Shown: positions 34,579 to 44,153, counted from the stretch's first letter. The stretch is 64,000 nucleotides of DNA from Streptomyces megasporus (GCF_000718985.1 NZ_JODL01000006.1:62001-126000), one strand, 5' to 3'. Numbers and translations: made by a program. Notes: generated by a model not told the origin, from the letters alone.

Positions 34579-35430
34579 GTGCACACCATCGCCAAGACCA
34601 CCGCCGCCGCCGCGGTCGCCGCCGCCCTCACCCTGGGGCTGTCCGCCTGCGGCACCGACTCCGACCCCGCGGCCTCCACCGGCAAGAAGGACGCCGAGGC
34701 GCGGCTGACCGTCGCCGCCTCCCCCGTCCCGCACGCCGACATCCTCAACTTCGTCAAGGAGAACCTGGCCGAGGAGGCGGGACTGAAGCTGGAGGTCAAG
34801 GAGTTCACCGACTACGTCCTGCCGAACACCGCCACCGAGAACGGCGAGGTCGACGCCAACTACTTCCAGCACAAGCCCTACCTGGACGACTTCAACGCCA
34901 AGCAGGGCACCCACATCGTTCCGGTGGTGGACGTGCACCTGGAGCCGCTGGGCCTGTACTCCTCCACCCTGAAGAAGGCCTCCGACCTCGGCGCCGGCGA
35001 CACCGTCGCGGTGCCCAACGACACCACCAACGAGGGCCGCGCCCTGAAGCTCCTGGAAGAGCAGGGGCTGATCGAGCTGAAGAAGGGCACCGGCAACGAC
35101 GCCACCCTCGCCGACATCGCCGACGCCAAGGGGCTGAAGTTCAAGGAGCTGGAGGCCGCCGCCCTGCCCCGCTCCCTGGAGGACGTGGACGCCGCCGTCA
35201 TCAACGGCAACTACGCCATCGAGGCCGACCTGGAGCCCTCGAAGGACGCCCTCGCCCTGGAGAGCGCGGAGGGCAACCCCTACGCCAACTTCCTCGCGGT
35301 CAAGGAGGGCAACGAGGACGACCCGCGGGTGAAGAAGCTCGCCGAACTCCTCACCTCCGACGAGGTCAAGAAGTTCATCGAGGACGAGTACCGGGGCTCG
35401 GTCGTCCCCGCCGAGGGCGACGAGTCCTGA
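34579..35430 (+). CDS. metQ: methionine-binding lipoprotein
   Basis: A 283-residue NlpA-type substrate-binding lipoprotein. A signal peptide ends at lipobox LSAC (TLGLSACGTD). The mature protein carries RLTVAASPVPHADILNFV, FTDYVLPNTATENGEVDANYFQHKPYLDDFN and VHLEPLGLYSSTLKK, as in methionine-binding MetQ. GTG at 34579 follows AAAGAGG. The 155-bp gap from metI contains repeats. A 16-bp terminator follows. Confidence 0.95.
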   Translation: MHTIAKTTAAAAVAAALTLGLSACGTDSDPAASTGKKDAEARLTVAASPVPHADILNFVKENLAEEAGLKLEVKEFTDYVLPNTATENGEVDANYFQHKPYLDDFNAKQGTHIVPVVDVHLEPLGLYSSTLKKASDLGAGDTVAVPNDTTNEGRALKLLEEQGLIELKKGTGNDATLADIADAKGLKFKELEAAALPRSLEDVDAAVINGNYAIEADLEPSKDALALESAEGNPYANFLAVKEGNEDDPRVKKLAELLTSDEVKKFIEDEYRGSVVPAEGDES

Positions 35431-35444
35431 CACGACGCACCGGT

Positions 35445-35480
35445 GCGCCGGGCCCCGGCCGAACGGCCGGGGCCCGGCGC
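35445..35480 (+). terminator. metNIQ terminator, perfect 16-bp hairpin
   Basis: GCGCCGGGCCCCGGCC (35445-35460), loop GAAC, and its exact complement (35465-35480), 15 bp after metQ. Confidence 0.85.
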
Positions 35481-35541
35481 TGCACACTGTCCGGACGATG
35501 CTGCATGCTGGGCACTCGACCCCTTCAGGCTGGAGCGGCGC

Positions 35542-36177
35542 ATGACATCCAACTTCCCGGAGATCTCGATCAGTACGGAGCGGCTCGTGCTGCGTCCACT
35601 CGAGGAGGCGGACGTCCCCGCGTTCACGGAGATGATGAACGACGAGCTCGTCACCGCCTGGACCTCCGTACCCGTCCCCTACACCGAGGACGACGCCCGG
35701 GAGTGGATCACCCGCGGGGCGCCCGCGGAGCGGACCGAGGGACGCGGCATCGTCTTCGCCGTCACCGAGTTCCTCACCCAGCGCCTGGTCGGCACCGTCC
35801 ACCTGTGCAGGGTGAACTGGCGGGTGCGGTCCGCCGAGGCGGCCTATGTGATCGCCCCCTGGGCGCGCGGCGAGGGATACGCCGCCGAGTCGGTGCTGGC
35901 CGCGGCCCAGTGGCTGTTCCAGGACCGGGGGTTCGAACGGCTGGAGATCCGCACCCCCGCCGACAACACCGCTTCCCAACAGGTGGCCCAGAAGATCGGC
36001 TGCGTCAGCGAGGGCGTGCTGCGCAACGCCTGGATGGTCCGCAACCGCACCGAGGACGGCGACTGGACCGACCTCCGCACCGACCTCATCGTGTGGAGCC
36101 TGCTGCCGGAGGACCTGGACGGAATCCCCGGCGAGACGAACGAGGCCGACTACCCCTCCTACGCGGAGTGGCGCTGA
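35542..36177 (+). CDS. RimJ/RimL-type GNAT acetyltransferase
   Basis: A 211-residue GNAT starting MTSNFPEISISTERLVLRPLEEADVPAFTEMM. Motif A is AAYVIAPWARGEGYAAESVLAAAQWLF; RLEIRTPADNTASQQVAQKIGCVSEGVLRNAWM follows. The long C-terminal tail (SLLPEDLDGIPGETNEADYPSYAEWR) is acidic. The acceptor is unknown. ATG at 35542 is preceded by TGGAGCGGCGC. Confidence 0.88.
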   Translation: MTSNFPEISISTERLVLRPLEEADVPAFTEMMNDELVTAWTSVPVPYTEDDAREWITRGAPAERTEGRGIVFAVTEFLTQRLVGTVHLCRVNWRVRSAEAAYVIAPWARGEGYAAESVLAAAQWLFQDRGFERLEIRTPADNTASQQVAQKIGCVSEGVLRNAWMVRNRTEDGDWTDLRTDLIVWSLLPEDLDGIPGETNEADYPSYAEWR

Positions 36178-36323
36178 CCGTCCGACCCTCCCCCGGGAGA
36201 GCCCCCGCGCGGGCGCGGTAATCTCACTGCGGCGACCCACAGCCCCGTTCCACCACCGCGGGCCCCGGGTCCGCCCCGCTCCGTCCCCCACCCCACCCCG
36301 CGACGCGCCCAGGAGACCCGCCG

Positions 36324-37562
36324 ATGGCCGACCGTGTCACCGTGATCGGGTGGGACGGCTCGCCGCTGACCGAGGCCGCCCGGGCCGCCCTCGGCGCGGC
36401 GACCCTCGTCGCCGGCGCCGCCCACCACCTGGCCCTGCCCGAGGTCCCGCCCGACGCCGAACGCATCCGTCTGGGCAGCGTGGCGCAGGCCGCCCGGCGC
36501 ATCGCCGGACACCGCGGCACCGCGGTCGTCCTCGCCGACGGGGACCCCGGCTTCTTCGGCGTCGTCCGCACCCTGCGCGCACCCGAGTACGGCCTGGAGG
36601 TCGAGGTCGTCCCCGCGGTCTCCTCCGTCGCCGCCGCCTTCGCCCGCGCCGGGATGCCCTGGGACGACGCCCAGGTCGTCGTCGCCCACGGCCGTACGCT
36701 GCGCCGCGCCGTCAACGTCTGCCGCGCGCACCCCAAGGTCGCCGTCCTCACCTCGCCCGGCGCCGGACCGGCCGAACTGGCCCTGCTGTTGGAGGGCGTG
36801 CACCGCACCTTCGTCATCTGCGAGGCCCTGGGCACCGAACGCGAACGGGTCACCGTCCTGACCTCCGACAAGGTCGCCGACCACATCTGGCGCGACCCCA
36901 ACGTCGTGATCGTCGTGGGGGGTTCGGGCACCGGGGCCGAGACCGGCACCGACCGGGTCGGCTGGCTGGCCGGACACGGGCCCGCCTATCCGCCTCCCGT
37001 GCGTGGTTGGGCGCTGCCCGTCGCCGAGTACACCGGACAGGACCCCGCCGTGTCGCCGCCGTCCGGCGGCCGGGACTCCGCCCAGCTCCGCGCCGCCCAA
37101 CTCGCCCGTCTCGGACCGCGCCCCGGCGACCTGCTGTGGGACATCGGCGCGGGCAGCGGCGCCGTCGCCGTGGAGGCGGCCCGGTTCGGCGCCGCCGTCC
37201 TCGCCGTCGAGCGCGACGTGGCCGCCTGTGGCCGGATGACCGCCGCCGCGCGGCGTTTCGGCGTCCAACTCCAGGTCGTACAAGGGGTGGCGCCCCTGGC
37301 TCTGGAGGATCTCCCCGAGCCCGACCTGGTGCGCGTCGGCGGCGGGGGAGTGCGCACGGTCGCCGCGTGCGCCGACCGCAGGCCCGAGCGGATCGTCACG
37401 CACGCCGCCACCCGTGACGAGGCCGAGGCCGTCGGCCGGGTCCTGACGGGGGCCGGATACACCGTGGAGTGCGCGCTGCTGCAGTCCGTCGAACTGGACA
37501 CCCGGGCCTGGACGGAGCGGGAACGTTCGGTCGTTTTCCTGCTGTCCGGCAGCCGGATGTGA
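36324..37562 (+). CDS. cobL: precorrin-6Y C5,15-methyltransferase (decarboxylating)
   Basis: A 412-residue bifunctional enzyme for cobalamin synthesis. The N-terminal CbiE-like SAM-dependent domain (about 1-205) has VTVIGWDGSPLTEAAR and VPAVSSVAAAFARAGMPW. The C-terminal CbiT-like domain (about 235-412) has the SAM motif LWDIGAGSGAVAVEAARF and the decarboxylase region. It methylates C5 and C15 and removes the acetate carboxyl of precorrin-6B. TAATCT at 36219-36224 is a possible -10 box. It heads the cobL-bluB/cobT-cobA cluster. Confidence 0.95.
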   Translation: MADRVTVIGWDGSPLTEAARAALGAATLVAGAAHHLALPEVPPDAERIRLGSVAQAARRIAGHRGTAVVLADGDPGFFGVVRTLRAPEYGLEVEVVPAVSSVAAAFARAGMPWDDAQVVVAHGRTLRRAVNVCRAHPKVAVLTSPGAGPAELALLLEGVHRTFVICEALGTERERVTVLTSDKVADHIWRDPNVVIVVGGSGTGAETGTDRVGWLAGHGPAYPPPVRGWALPVAEYTGQDPAVSPPSGGRDSAQLRAAQLARLGPRPGDLLWDIGAGSGAVAVEAARFGAAVLAVERDVAACGRMTAAARRFGVQLQVVQGVAPLALEDLPEPDLVRVGGGGVRTVAACADRRPERIVTHAATRDEAEAVGRVLTGAGYTVECALLQSVELDTRAWTERERSVVFLLSGSRM

Positions 37563-37805
37563 TCTCTCCCCGGAAGAACCGTGACCAACCGGGGCCAGTC
37601 GCCCACCCCCGGCCTCCGCGGCGCGCGGTGCCGGGTAGGCTGATGGATTGTTGTGCCGCCACCGGGGTTGACGCTTCGTCCGTCAATGTCCGGATGGTTC
37701 AGGCGGGGTGAGCACCGCACCGTGTCCACGCTCGTTGTTCTCCAACGGGAGGGCGCGGCACCCGCTGGGGCTGGAAGGAGCACTATCGATGGGCGAGGGG
37801 TACGC

Positions 37806-40800
37806 ATGACTGACACCGGCCAGGTCCCGGTCGAGGGACAGCCGGAGAACGCAGGCGGACAGCCGGAGCAGCCGGTCGCACCGGCACCCGGCACGTACAC
37901 CTTCGCGGGCCCGGTCGACGGTGTGGCGGCGGGCGACGAGGACGACCTGCTGCTGCCCGGCGCCCAGGGCGCGTGGAGCGAGGCGGCGGTGACCGCGCAG
38001 TCCGCGCACGGACCGGGCCCGCACGGGACGGACGGGCGCGGTTCGGCCCCGGTCGGCCACGACGCGGCCGGACATCCGCAGACCGCGGCCGGCCACCCGA
38101 CGCCTCCCGCGCAGCAGGGACCGCCGCAGCCCCCGACCGGCGACCCGCAGGCCACCCACGTCCAGATGCCCCGGAGCGGGCAGGTCCCGCACCGCCCGCC
38201 GCACCTGGGGCCGCCCGTGCCGGAGCAGTCGGGCACGGTGCGCTCCCTCGCCGACCGCGGCCCGACCCCGACGCCGCCTCCCGGAGCGGGCGTCCCGGTC
38301 ACCCCGGTCGGCCCGATGCACACGCCTCCGCACGCCATGCCCGTGCGGCAGTCGGGGCCGCCCACCATGGGCCCCGAGTACTTCGACGTGGCCCACGAGG
38401 AGCCCGCGGCGCCCGCCGCCCCGGACCCCTCCTCGCTGCCCGGTCCCCAACTCGCCGCGTTCCCCCAGGAACCCGTGCGGCCGGGCGCCTGGGCGCCGGC
38501 CCCCGCGGAGGCGGACGGACAGCGGGCCGACGCTCCGCTGCCCGGCCCCGACCTCGCCGCGCTCCCGCCCCAGGACGGCGGGGAGGCGTTCGCGCCGGAG
38601 GCCCCGGAGCAGGCGACCCCGGACCAGGCGATCCCTGAGCAGGCGGAGGCGTGGGAACAGGCCCAGTCGCCGACCGTCGCTCCGGCACCCGAGCCGACGC
38701 ACCCCGTGGTGCCCGAGGCCTCTCAGAGCGTGCCCGTGGCCGAGACGCCGGTCGAGGCGCCGGCCGACCCCGTGACTCCGGCCGTGCCCGAGCAGCAGGG
38801 TCCGGTCGAGCCGCCGGTCGGGCCCGGGACGCCGGAGGACGGCACGGCGCCCGTGGCCCCGCCGGTCGCGGACGGGGAACCGGAGGAGGCGGAGGGATCC
38901 GCCACCGTGCCCGCCCCCCGCCAGGAGTCCGCCGAGGCCCCGACCGAGCCCACGGACGAGGCGCCGACCGAGCCCGTGGCCGAGACGGCGCCGGTCGAGA
39001 CTCCGACCGAGGCCCCCGCCCCGGCCCCGGCCCCGGCCGATGCTGCCGCACCGGTCGAGGCCCCCGTCGATGCTCCCGCCCCGGCCGAGGCGGAACCCTC
39101 CGAGGCGGAACCGACCACGCCCGCCCCGGAACCCGCCGCCGCGCCCGAGCAGCTCGCCATGGCGGCGGTGCCCGGAGCCGGACCGCAGGTGATGGAGGCC
39201 GTCCCGGCCGCCGCCGCGTCCGCGCAGTCCGCCGTCGAGACCCCCGCCCCGGAGGCGGACGGCGACACCGAGCCCACCGAGAACGACGGGCCCGCCGAGA
39301 ACGCCGAGCCCGCCGAAAACGCCGAGAACGACGAGCGGCCCGCGCCCGCCGGGCAGGAATCCGCCGGCGAGGCCCAGGGGAGCGACGAGCCCGAGGGAAC
39401 CGACGAGGCCGAGAAGACCGACGAGCCCGTGGAGCCCGGCGAGGCCGAGGAGGCCGGCGAGCCCGCGGCCGAGGCCCCCGCCCCGGCCGCCGTCGACAAC
39501 GGTCCCGCCCCCGCCTACGGCGAGGCCGAACGCGAGGCGCTCCACCGCGTCATGCGCGAGCGGCGCGACATCCGCAACGGCTTCCGTCCCGACCCGATCC
39601 CCGACGAGGTGCTGCTGCGCGTCCTGGAGGCGGCTCACACCGCCCCCAGCGTCGGCCACTCCCAGCCGTGGGACTTCGTCCTCATCCGCTCCGAGGAGAC
39701 CCGCAGGACGATGCACGAGCTGGCCATGCGCCAGCGGGACGCGTACGCCCGGTCGTTGCCCCGGGCCCGCGCCAAGCAGTTCAAGGAGATGAAGGTCGAG
39801 GCGATCCTCGACACCCCGGTCAACATCGTCGTCACCGCCGACCCCACCCGCGGCGGTCGCCACACCCTCGGTCGCCACACCCAGCCGCAGATGGCGCCGT
39901 ACTCCTCCGCGCTCGCCGTGGAGAACCTGTGGCTCGCCGCCCGTGCCGAGGGCCTGGGCGTGGGCTGGGTCAGCTTCTTCGACGAGCGTGAACTGGTCCG
40001 GGTGCTGGGCCTCCCCGAACACCTGGAGGTCGTCGCCTACCTGTGCATCGGGTACGTGGACGCCTTCCCCGACGAGCCCGAGTTGGTGCAGGCGGGCTGG
40101 TCCAAGCGCCGCCCGCTGTCGTGGGTCGTCCACGAGGAGGCCTACGGCCGCCGTGTGCTGCCCGGCGCGGAGGAGCCGCACGACCTCCTCACCGAGACGC
40201 TGGGCGGCATCCGCCCTTTGGACGCCAAGGCGCTCGGCGAGGCGTGGGAGCGGCAGAAGCGGATGACCAAGCCGTCCGGCGCGCTCGGCGTGCTGGAGAT
40301 CATCTCCGCGCAGCTCAGCGGGTTGGCCCGGCAGTGCCCCCCGCCGATCCCCGAGCCCGCGGCCGTCGCCGTCTTCGCCGGCGACCACGGGGTGCACGCC
40401 CAGGGCGTCACCGCGTGGCCGCAGGAGGTCACGGCGCAGATGGTCGCCAACTTCCTCGCCGGTGGCGCGGTCTGCAACGCCTTCGCCAACCAGGTCGGCG
40501 CCGAGGTGTGCGTCGTGGACGTGGGCGTGGCGGGCGAACTGCCCAGCATGCCCGGCCTGTTGCCGCGCAAGGTGCGGCCCGGCACGGCGGACTTCACCGT
40601 CGGCCCCGCGCTCACGCGGGAAGAGGTGGTGCGCGCGGTCGAGGTGGGCATCGAGACCGCCCGCGACCTGGTCGCGGCGGGCAACAAGGCGCTGCTCACC
40701 GGTGAGATGGGCATCGCCAACACCACCGCCTCCGCCGCGCTGATCTCCGTGTTCACCGACGCCGATCCGGCCGAGGTCACCGGGCGCGGCACCGGCGTCA

Positions 40801-41237
40801 ACGACGAGATGCACGCCCACAAGATCGACGTCGTCCGCCGCGCGCTGGAGAAGCACCGGCCCGACCCCGCCGATCCCCTCGGCGTCCTCGCCGCGGTCGG
40901 CGGCCTGGAGCACGCCGCGATGGTCGGCCTGATCCTCGGCGGCGCCTCGCTGCGCACTCCCGTGATCCTGGACGGAGTGAGCGCGGGAGCGGCGGCGCTG
41001 GTCGCCCGGGCCATCGCCCCGGAGGCCCTGGCGGCCTGCATCGCGGGCCACCGCAGCGCGGAGCCCGGCCATGTCGCCGCGCTGACCAAACTGGGTCTGC
41101 GCCCGCTGATCGACCTCGATCTGAGGCTCGGCGAGGGCACGGGCGCGCTGCTCGCCCTGCCCGTGGTGCAGAGCGCGGCCCGGGCCATGCACGAGGTGGC
41201 CACCTTCGACTCGGCCGGCGTCACCGAGAAGAGCTGA
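37806..41237 (+). CDS. cobT: three-part fusion: disordered region, BluB (DMB synthase) and CobT
   Basis: The 1143-residue protein begins MTDTGQVPVEGQPENAG. Residues 1-570 are a low-complexity Pro/Ala/Glu/Thr region with PAPAEA-type repeats and no predicted fold. Residues about 575-790 match BluB, the FMN nitroreductase-fold 5,6-dimethylbenzimidazole synthase (ERRDIRNGFRPDPI, SVGHSQPWDFVLI, GLGVGWVSFFDER). Residues 795-1143 are nicotinate-nucleotide-DMB phosphoribosyltransferase (VAVFAGDHGVHAQGVTAWPQEVT, EMGIANTTASAAL). The two catalytic parts make the lower ligand and activate it. ATG at 37806 is 40 bp after AAGGAGC; the TAGGCT -10 box at 37636-37641 is plausible. The extreme N-terminal extension is unusual in size. 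Confidence 0.93.
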   Translation: MTDTGQVPVEGQPENAGGQPEQPVAPAPGTYTFAGPVDGVAAGDEDDLLLPGAQGAWSEAAVTAQSAHGPGPHGTDGRGSAPVGHDAAGHPQTAAGHPTPPAQQGPPQPPTGDPQATHVQMPRSGQVPHRPPHLGPPVPEQSGTVRSLADRGPTPTPPPGAGVPVTPVGPMHTPPHAMPVRQSGPPTMGPEYFDVAHEEPAAPAAPDPSSLPGPQLAAFPQEPVRPGAWAPAPAEADGQRADAPLPGPDLAALPPQDGGEAFAPEAPEQATPDQAIPEQAEAWEQAQSPTVAPAPEPTHPVVPEASQSVPVAETPVEAPADPVTPAVPEQQGPVEPPVGPGTPEDGTAPVAPPVADGEPEEAEGSATVPAPRQESAEAPTEPTDEAPTEPVAETAPVETPTEAPAPAPAPADAAAPVEAPVDAPAPAEAEPSEAEPTTPAPEPAAAPEQLAMAAVPGAGPQVMEAVPAAAASAQSAVETPAPEADGDTEPTENDGPAENAEPAENAENDERPAPAGQESAGEAQGSDEPEGTDEAEKTDEPVEPGEAEEAGEPAAEAPAPAAVDNGPAPAYGEAEREALHRVMRERRDIRNGFRPDPIPDEVLLRVLEAAHTAPSVGHSQPWDFVLIRSEETRRTMHELAMRQRDAYARSLPRARAKQFKEMKVEAILDTPVNIVVTADPTRGGRHTLGRHTQPQMAPYSSALAVENLWLAARAEGLGVGWVSFFDERELVRVLGLPEHLEVVAYLCIGYVDAFPDEPELVQAGWSKRRPLSWVVHEEAYGRRVLPGAEEPHDLLTETLGGIRPLDAKALGEAWERQKRMTKPSGALGVLEIISAQLSGLARQCPPPIPEPAAVAVFAGDHGVHAQGVTAWPQEVTAQMVANFLAGGAVCNAFANQVGAEVCVVDVGVAGELPSMPGLLPRKVRPGTADFTVGPALTREEVVRAVEVGIETARDLVAAGNKALLTGEMGIANTTASAALISVFTDADPAEVTGRGTGVNDEMHAHKIDVVRRALEKHRPDPADPLGVLAAVGGLEHAAMVGLILGGASLRTPVILDGVSAGAAALVARAIAPEALAACIAGHRSAEPGHVAALTKLGLRPLIDLDLRLGEGTGALLALPVVQSAARAMHEVATFDSAGVTEKS

Positions 41238-41251
41238 CGCCCACAGGTCGA

Positions 41252-41294
41252 CCGCGGATCACCGGGGGAGCACCGTCGTCCCGGTGATCCGCGG
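41252..41294 (+). terminator. 15-bp hairpin after the bluB-cobT fusion
   Basis: CCGCGGATCACCGGG (41252-41266) and its exact complement (41280-41294) form a stem with a 13-nt loop, 15 bp after the stop. Confidence 0.8.
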
Positions 41295-41467
41295 CACAGC
41301 GTGTCGGGGCGGCCACGTCGTAGGCTGCCCGTGTTCGCCACTCCCGTCCCCGCCGCTCCACCGCCGCAGCGGCGCGGGCCCCCTCCCGGCCGGTCAGGCC
41401 GTGACGGGGCGCCCCTCACCGTCCCCGCCCTCGGGCCGGGGGATCACGTCCAAGGAGCCGCACAGCC

Positions 41468-42703
41468 ATGTCCGACCGCCCCGAGCACCCCGCCTATCCC
41501 GTGGGACTGCGCCTGACCGGGCGCCGCGTGGTCGTCCTCGGCGGCGGCACCGTCGCCCAACGCCGGCTGCCGGCGCTGTTGGCGGCGGGCGCCGACGTGC
41601 TGCTGATCGCCCCCTCGGCCACCCCCTCGGTGGAGGCCATGGCCGAAGCGGGGGAGCTGCGCTGGGAGCGCCGTGCCTACCGCCCCGGCGATCTGGACGG
41701 TGCCTGGTACGCGGTCGTCGCCACCGACGACCCGGAGGCCAACGCCGCCGCCTCCGCCGAGGCCGAGGAGCGCCGCGTGTGGTGCGTCCGCAGCGACGAC
41801 GCGGAGGCCGCCACCGCCTGGACCCCGGCCACCGGGCGCAGCGAGGGCGTCACCGTCGCGGTCCTCACCGGCCGTGACCCGCGCCGCTCGGCCGCCGTGC
41901 GGGACGCGGTGGTGGAGGGGCTGCGCGACGGCACCCTGGCCGCCCCCCGGCACCGGACGCGCGGGGCGGGCGTCGCCCTGGTCGGCGGCGGCCCCGGCGA
42001 CCCGGACCTGATCACCGTGCGCGGTCGCCGGCTGCTCGCCGAGGCGGACGTGGTGATCGCCGACCGGCTCGGCCCGCGCGACCTGCTGGACGAACTGCCG
42101 CCGCACGTCGAGGTGATCGACGCGGCCAAGATCCCCTACGGCCGGGCGATGGCCCAGGAGGCCATCAACGACGCCCTCGTGGAACGGGCGAAGGCCGGGA
42201 AGTTCGTCGTCCGGCTCAAGGGCGGCGACCCCTTCGTCTTCGGTCGCGGCATGGAGGAGGCCCAGGCGCTCGCCGAGGCCGGGATCCCGGTCACCGTGGT
42301 GCCCGGCATCTCCAGCTCCATCAGCGTGCCCGGGGCCGCCGGGATCCCGGTCACCCACCGCGGGGTGGCCCACGAGTTCACCGTCGTCAGCGGCCATGTC
42401 GCCCCCGACGACCCGCGTTCGCTGGTGGACTGGGAGGCGCTGGCCCGACTGCGCGGCACACTGGTGATGCTGATGGCCGTGGAGCGGATCGGCGCCATCG
42501 CCCGGGTCCTCGTCGAGCACGGACGGGACCCGGGGACGCCCGTCGCCGTCGTCCAGGAGGGCACCATGGCGGCCCAACGTCGGGTGGACGCCACCCTGGC
42601 GACCGTGGCGGAGGCGGTCGAGGCACAGGACGTACGACCGCCCGCGGTGATCGTCGTCGGCGAGGTGGTGGGCGTGGGGCCGGCCGCCCCGGCCGCCCGG
42701 TGA
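41468..42703 (+). CDS. cobA: uroporphyrinogen-III C-methyltransferase with siroheme-synthase N-domain (CysG-like)
   Basis: A 411-residue protein. The N-terminal NAD-binding domain of the CysG/Met8 type (RRVVVLGGGTVAQRRLPALLAAG) spans about 1-145. The C-terminal SUMT domain (VALVGGGPGDPDLITVRGRRLLAEADVVIADRL, VRLKGGDPFVFGRGMEEA) is complete. SUMT methylates C2 and C7 of uroporphyrinogen III to precorrin-2, feeding cobalamin and siroheme. Only a partial ferrochelatase tail is visible, so siroheme completion is uncertain. TAGGCT at 41321-41326 is a candidate -10 box about 140 bp upstream. Confidence 0.94.
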   Translation: MSDRPEHPAYPVGLRLTGRRVVVLGGGTVAQRRLPALLAAGADVLLIAPSATPSVEAMAEAGELRWERRAYRPGDLDGAWYAVVATDDPEANAAASAEAEERRVWCVRSDDAEAATAWTPATGRSEGVTVAVLTGRDPRRSAAVRDAVVEGLRDGTLAAPRHRTRGAGVALVGGGPGDPDLITVRGRRLLAEADVVIADRLGPRDLLDELPPHVEVIDAAKIPYGRAMAQEAINDALVERAKAGKFVVRLKGGDPFVFGRGMEEAQALAEAGIPVTVVPGISSSISVPGAAGIPVTHRGVAHEFTVVSGHVAPDDPRSLVDWEALARLRGTLVMLMAVERIGAIARVLVEHGRDPGTPVAVVQEGTMAAQRRVDATLATVAEAVEAQDVRPPAVIVVGEVVGVGPAAPAAR

Positions 42704-42764
42704 CGGCGGGGCGGGACTCGACGAGGGAACGGACGGGAAGACGGACGGGAGAACAGGGGCGACC

Positions 42765-43580
42765 GTGACGAAGCCACTCATCGCCGTCGACGACCCCGGC
42801 GACCCGCGCCTGGCCGACTACACCGACCTGACCGACGTCCAACTGCGGCGCAGACGCGAGCCGGCGGAGGGGCTGTTCATAGCCGAGGGCGAGAAGGTCG
42901 TCCGGCGCGCCCTCGGCGCCGGGTACGCGATGCGGTCGATGCTGCTGACGCCCAAGTGGGTCGAGGCGATGCGCGACGTGATCGAGGAGGTCCCGGCGCC
43001 CGTCTACACCGTCAGCCCGGACGTGGCCGAGCGGGTGACGGGCTACCACGTCCACCGCGGGGCCCTGGCCTCGATGCACCGCAGGCCCCTGCCCGCGCCG
43101 GCGGACCTGCTGGCCGACGCGCGCCGCGTCGTGGTCCTGGAGGCCGTGAACGACCACACCAACATCGGCGCCCTCTTCCGGAGTGCCGCCGCGCTCGGCA
43201 TGGACGCGGTGCTGCTCTCCCCGGACTGTGCCGACCCCCTCTACCGCCGTTCGGTCAAGGTCTCCATGGGCGCGGTCCTCCAGGTGCCGTGGACGCGCCT
43301 GGAGCCCTGGCCCGGGGGTGTCGCGACGCTGCGCGAGGCCGGATACGTCACGGCGGCGCTCGCCCTGGGCGAGGAGTCGATCGACCTCGCCGAACTGGTG
43401 GCCCGCCGGCACCCCAGGCTCGCGCTGATCCTCGGCTCGGAGGGGAACGGCCTGCGTCCGTCCACCATCGCGGCGGCCGACGTGAGCGTGCGCATCCCCA
43501 TGAGCGCGGGAGTGGACTCGCTCAACGTCGCCGCGGCCGCCGCCGTGGCCTTCTACGCCACCGGTCCCGCAGCGGGTTGA
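42765..43580 (+). CDS. TrmH/SpoU family RNA methyltransferase
   Basis: The 271-residue SPOUT protein has NDHTNIGALFRSAAALGMDAVLLSPDCADPL (motif 1), LALILGSEGNGLRPS (motif 2) and VRIPMSAGVDSLNVAAAAAVAFY (motif 3). It is distinct from the member at 6311. The GTG start at 42765 follows GAGAACAGGGGC. It methylates a ribose 2'-OH of rRNA or tRNA; the target is unknown. Confidence 0.92.
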   Translation: MTKPLIAVDDPGDPRLADYTDLTDVQLRRRREPAEGLFIAEGEKVVRRALGAGYAMRSMLLTPKWVEAMRDVIEEVPAPVYTVSPDVAERVTGYHVHRGALASMHRRPLPAPADLLADARRVVVLEAVNDHTNIGALFRSAAALGMDAVLLSPDCADPLYRRSVKVSMGAVLQVPWTRLEPWPGGVATLREAGYVTAALALGEESIDLAELVARRHPRLALILGSEGNGLRPSTIAAADVSVRIPMSAGVDSLNVAAAAAVAFYATGPAAG

Positions 43581-43852
43581 GACCGGTCACGGCCGAACCG
43601 ACGACACCGATTCACCCTAAAACCGACATTTGGTTACACTCCGTGATAAAATGAGTTCATCCGCACTCGGTCGGCGGGTCGGCCGGCGATGAGAAGGACG
43701 CGCGCCCACCCGCTCGTGTCGACGGAAGCGTCGACGACAACAAGGTCTGTCCAGGGGGCGCAGACCTCGGCTTTGCCCCATCCAGAGGATGGTCGGGTCG
43801 AGAGTGATCACGCCCGGTCCGATCGTCCTCCCGAAGGGAAGGAAGACGACCG

Positions 43853-44065
43853 GTGAGCACCGAGCCCATCCCGCACCCCCGTACGGTCAAGGCCCTGTGG
43901 GTCCTGGTGACCGTCCTGTTCTCCGTCCTGGTCGCCCTGGTGGCGGGCATCCTCGCCACCGTGACGGGCAGATCCCTCCCCGATGCCGTGCTGCAGGCGG
44001 GAGGCGCCTTCGCCATGACCCTTCCCCTGTGCCTGGCCGTGCTCTCCGCGCTCTCCGTGCTCTGA
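43853..44065 (+). CDS. small two-helix membrane protein
   Basis: A 70-residue protein starting VSTEPIPHPRTVKALW with two hydrophobic helices (WVLVTVLFSVLVALVAGILATV and AGGAFAMTLPLCLAVLSALSVL). GTG at 43853 is 9 nt after GGAAGGAAG. The preceding 270 bp is relatively AT-rich, with TTCACC-17-TTACAC around 43611-43640 as a possible promoter. No function can be assigned; it is convergent with the Ser/Thr kinase and may be conserved in Streptomyces. Confidence 0.65.
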   Translation: MSTEPIPHPRTVKALWVLVTVLFSVLVALVAGILATVTGRSLPDAVLQAGGAFAMTLPLCLAVLSALSVL

Positions 44066-44153
44066 CCGCGCCCGGACCGCGCCCGGATTGCGTCCGGATC
44101 GCACCCCGGCCCCGCTCCGACCGTGGCGCCACGAGGCCGCCGGTGACCACCCG

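Noticed and set aside
37563..37805. Cobalamin riboswitch before the BluB-CobT gene.
   Set aside because: No B12-box core or typical conserved elements are seen; the region only has a possible promoter. A covariance-model search would settle it.
37683..41192. A 1169-codon open frame on the minus strand opposite the BluB-CobT gene.
   Set aside because: It is an artefact of high GC and lack of stop codons; its protein is a low-complexity Gly/Arg/Val mixture with no recognised domain, while the plus strand encodes clear BluB and CobT.
43581..43852. Possible small gene or mobile-element edge in the AT-richer patch.
   Set aside because: No convincing coding frame or terminal repeats; more likely a promoter region of the 70-aa protein.
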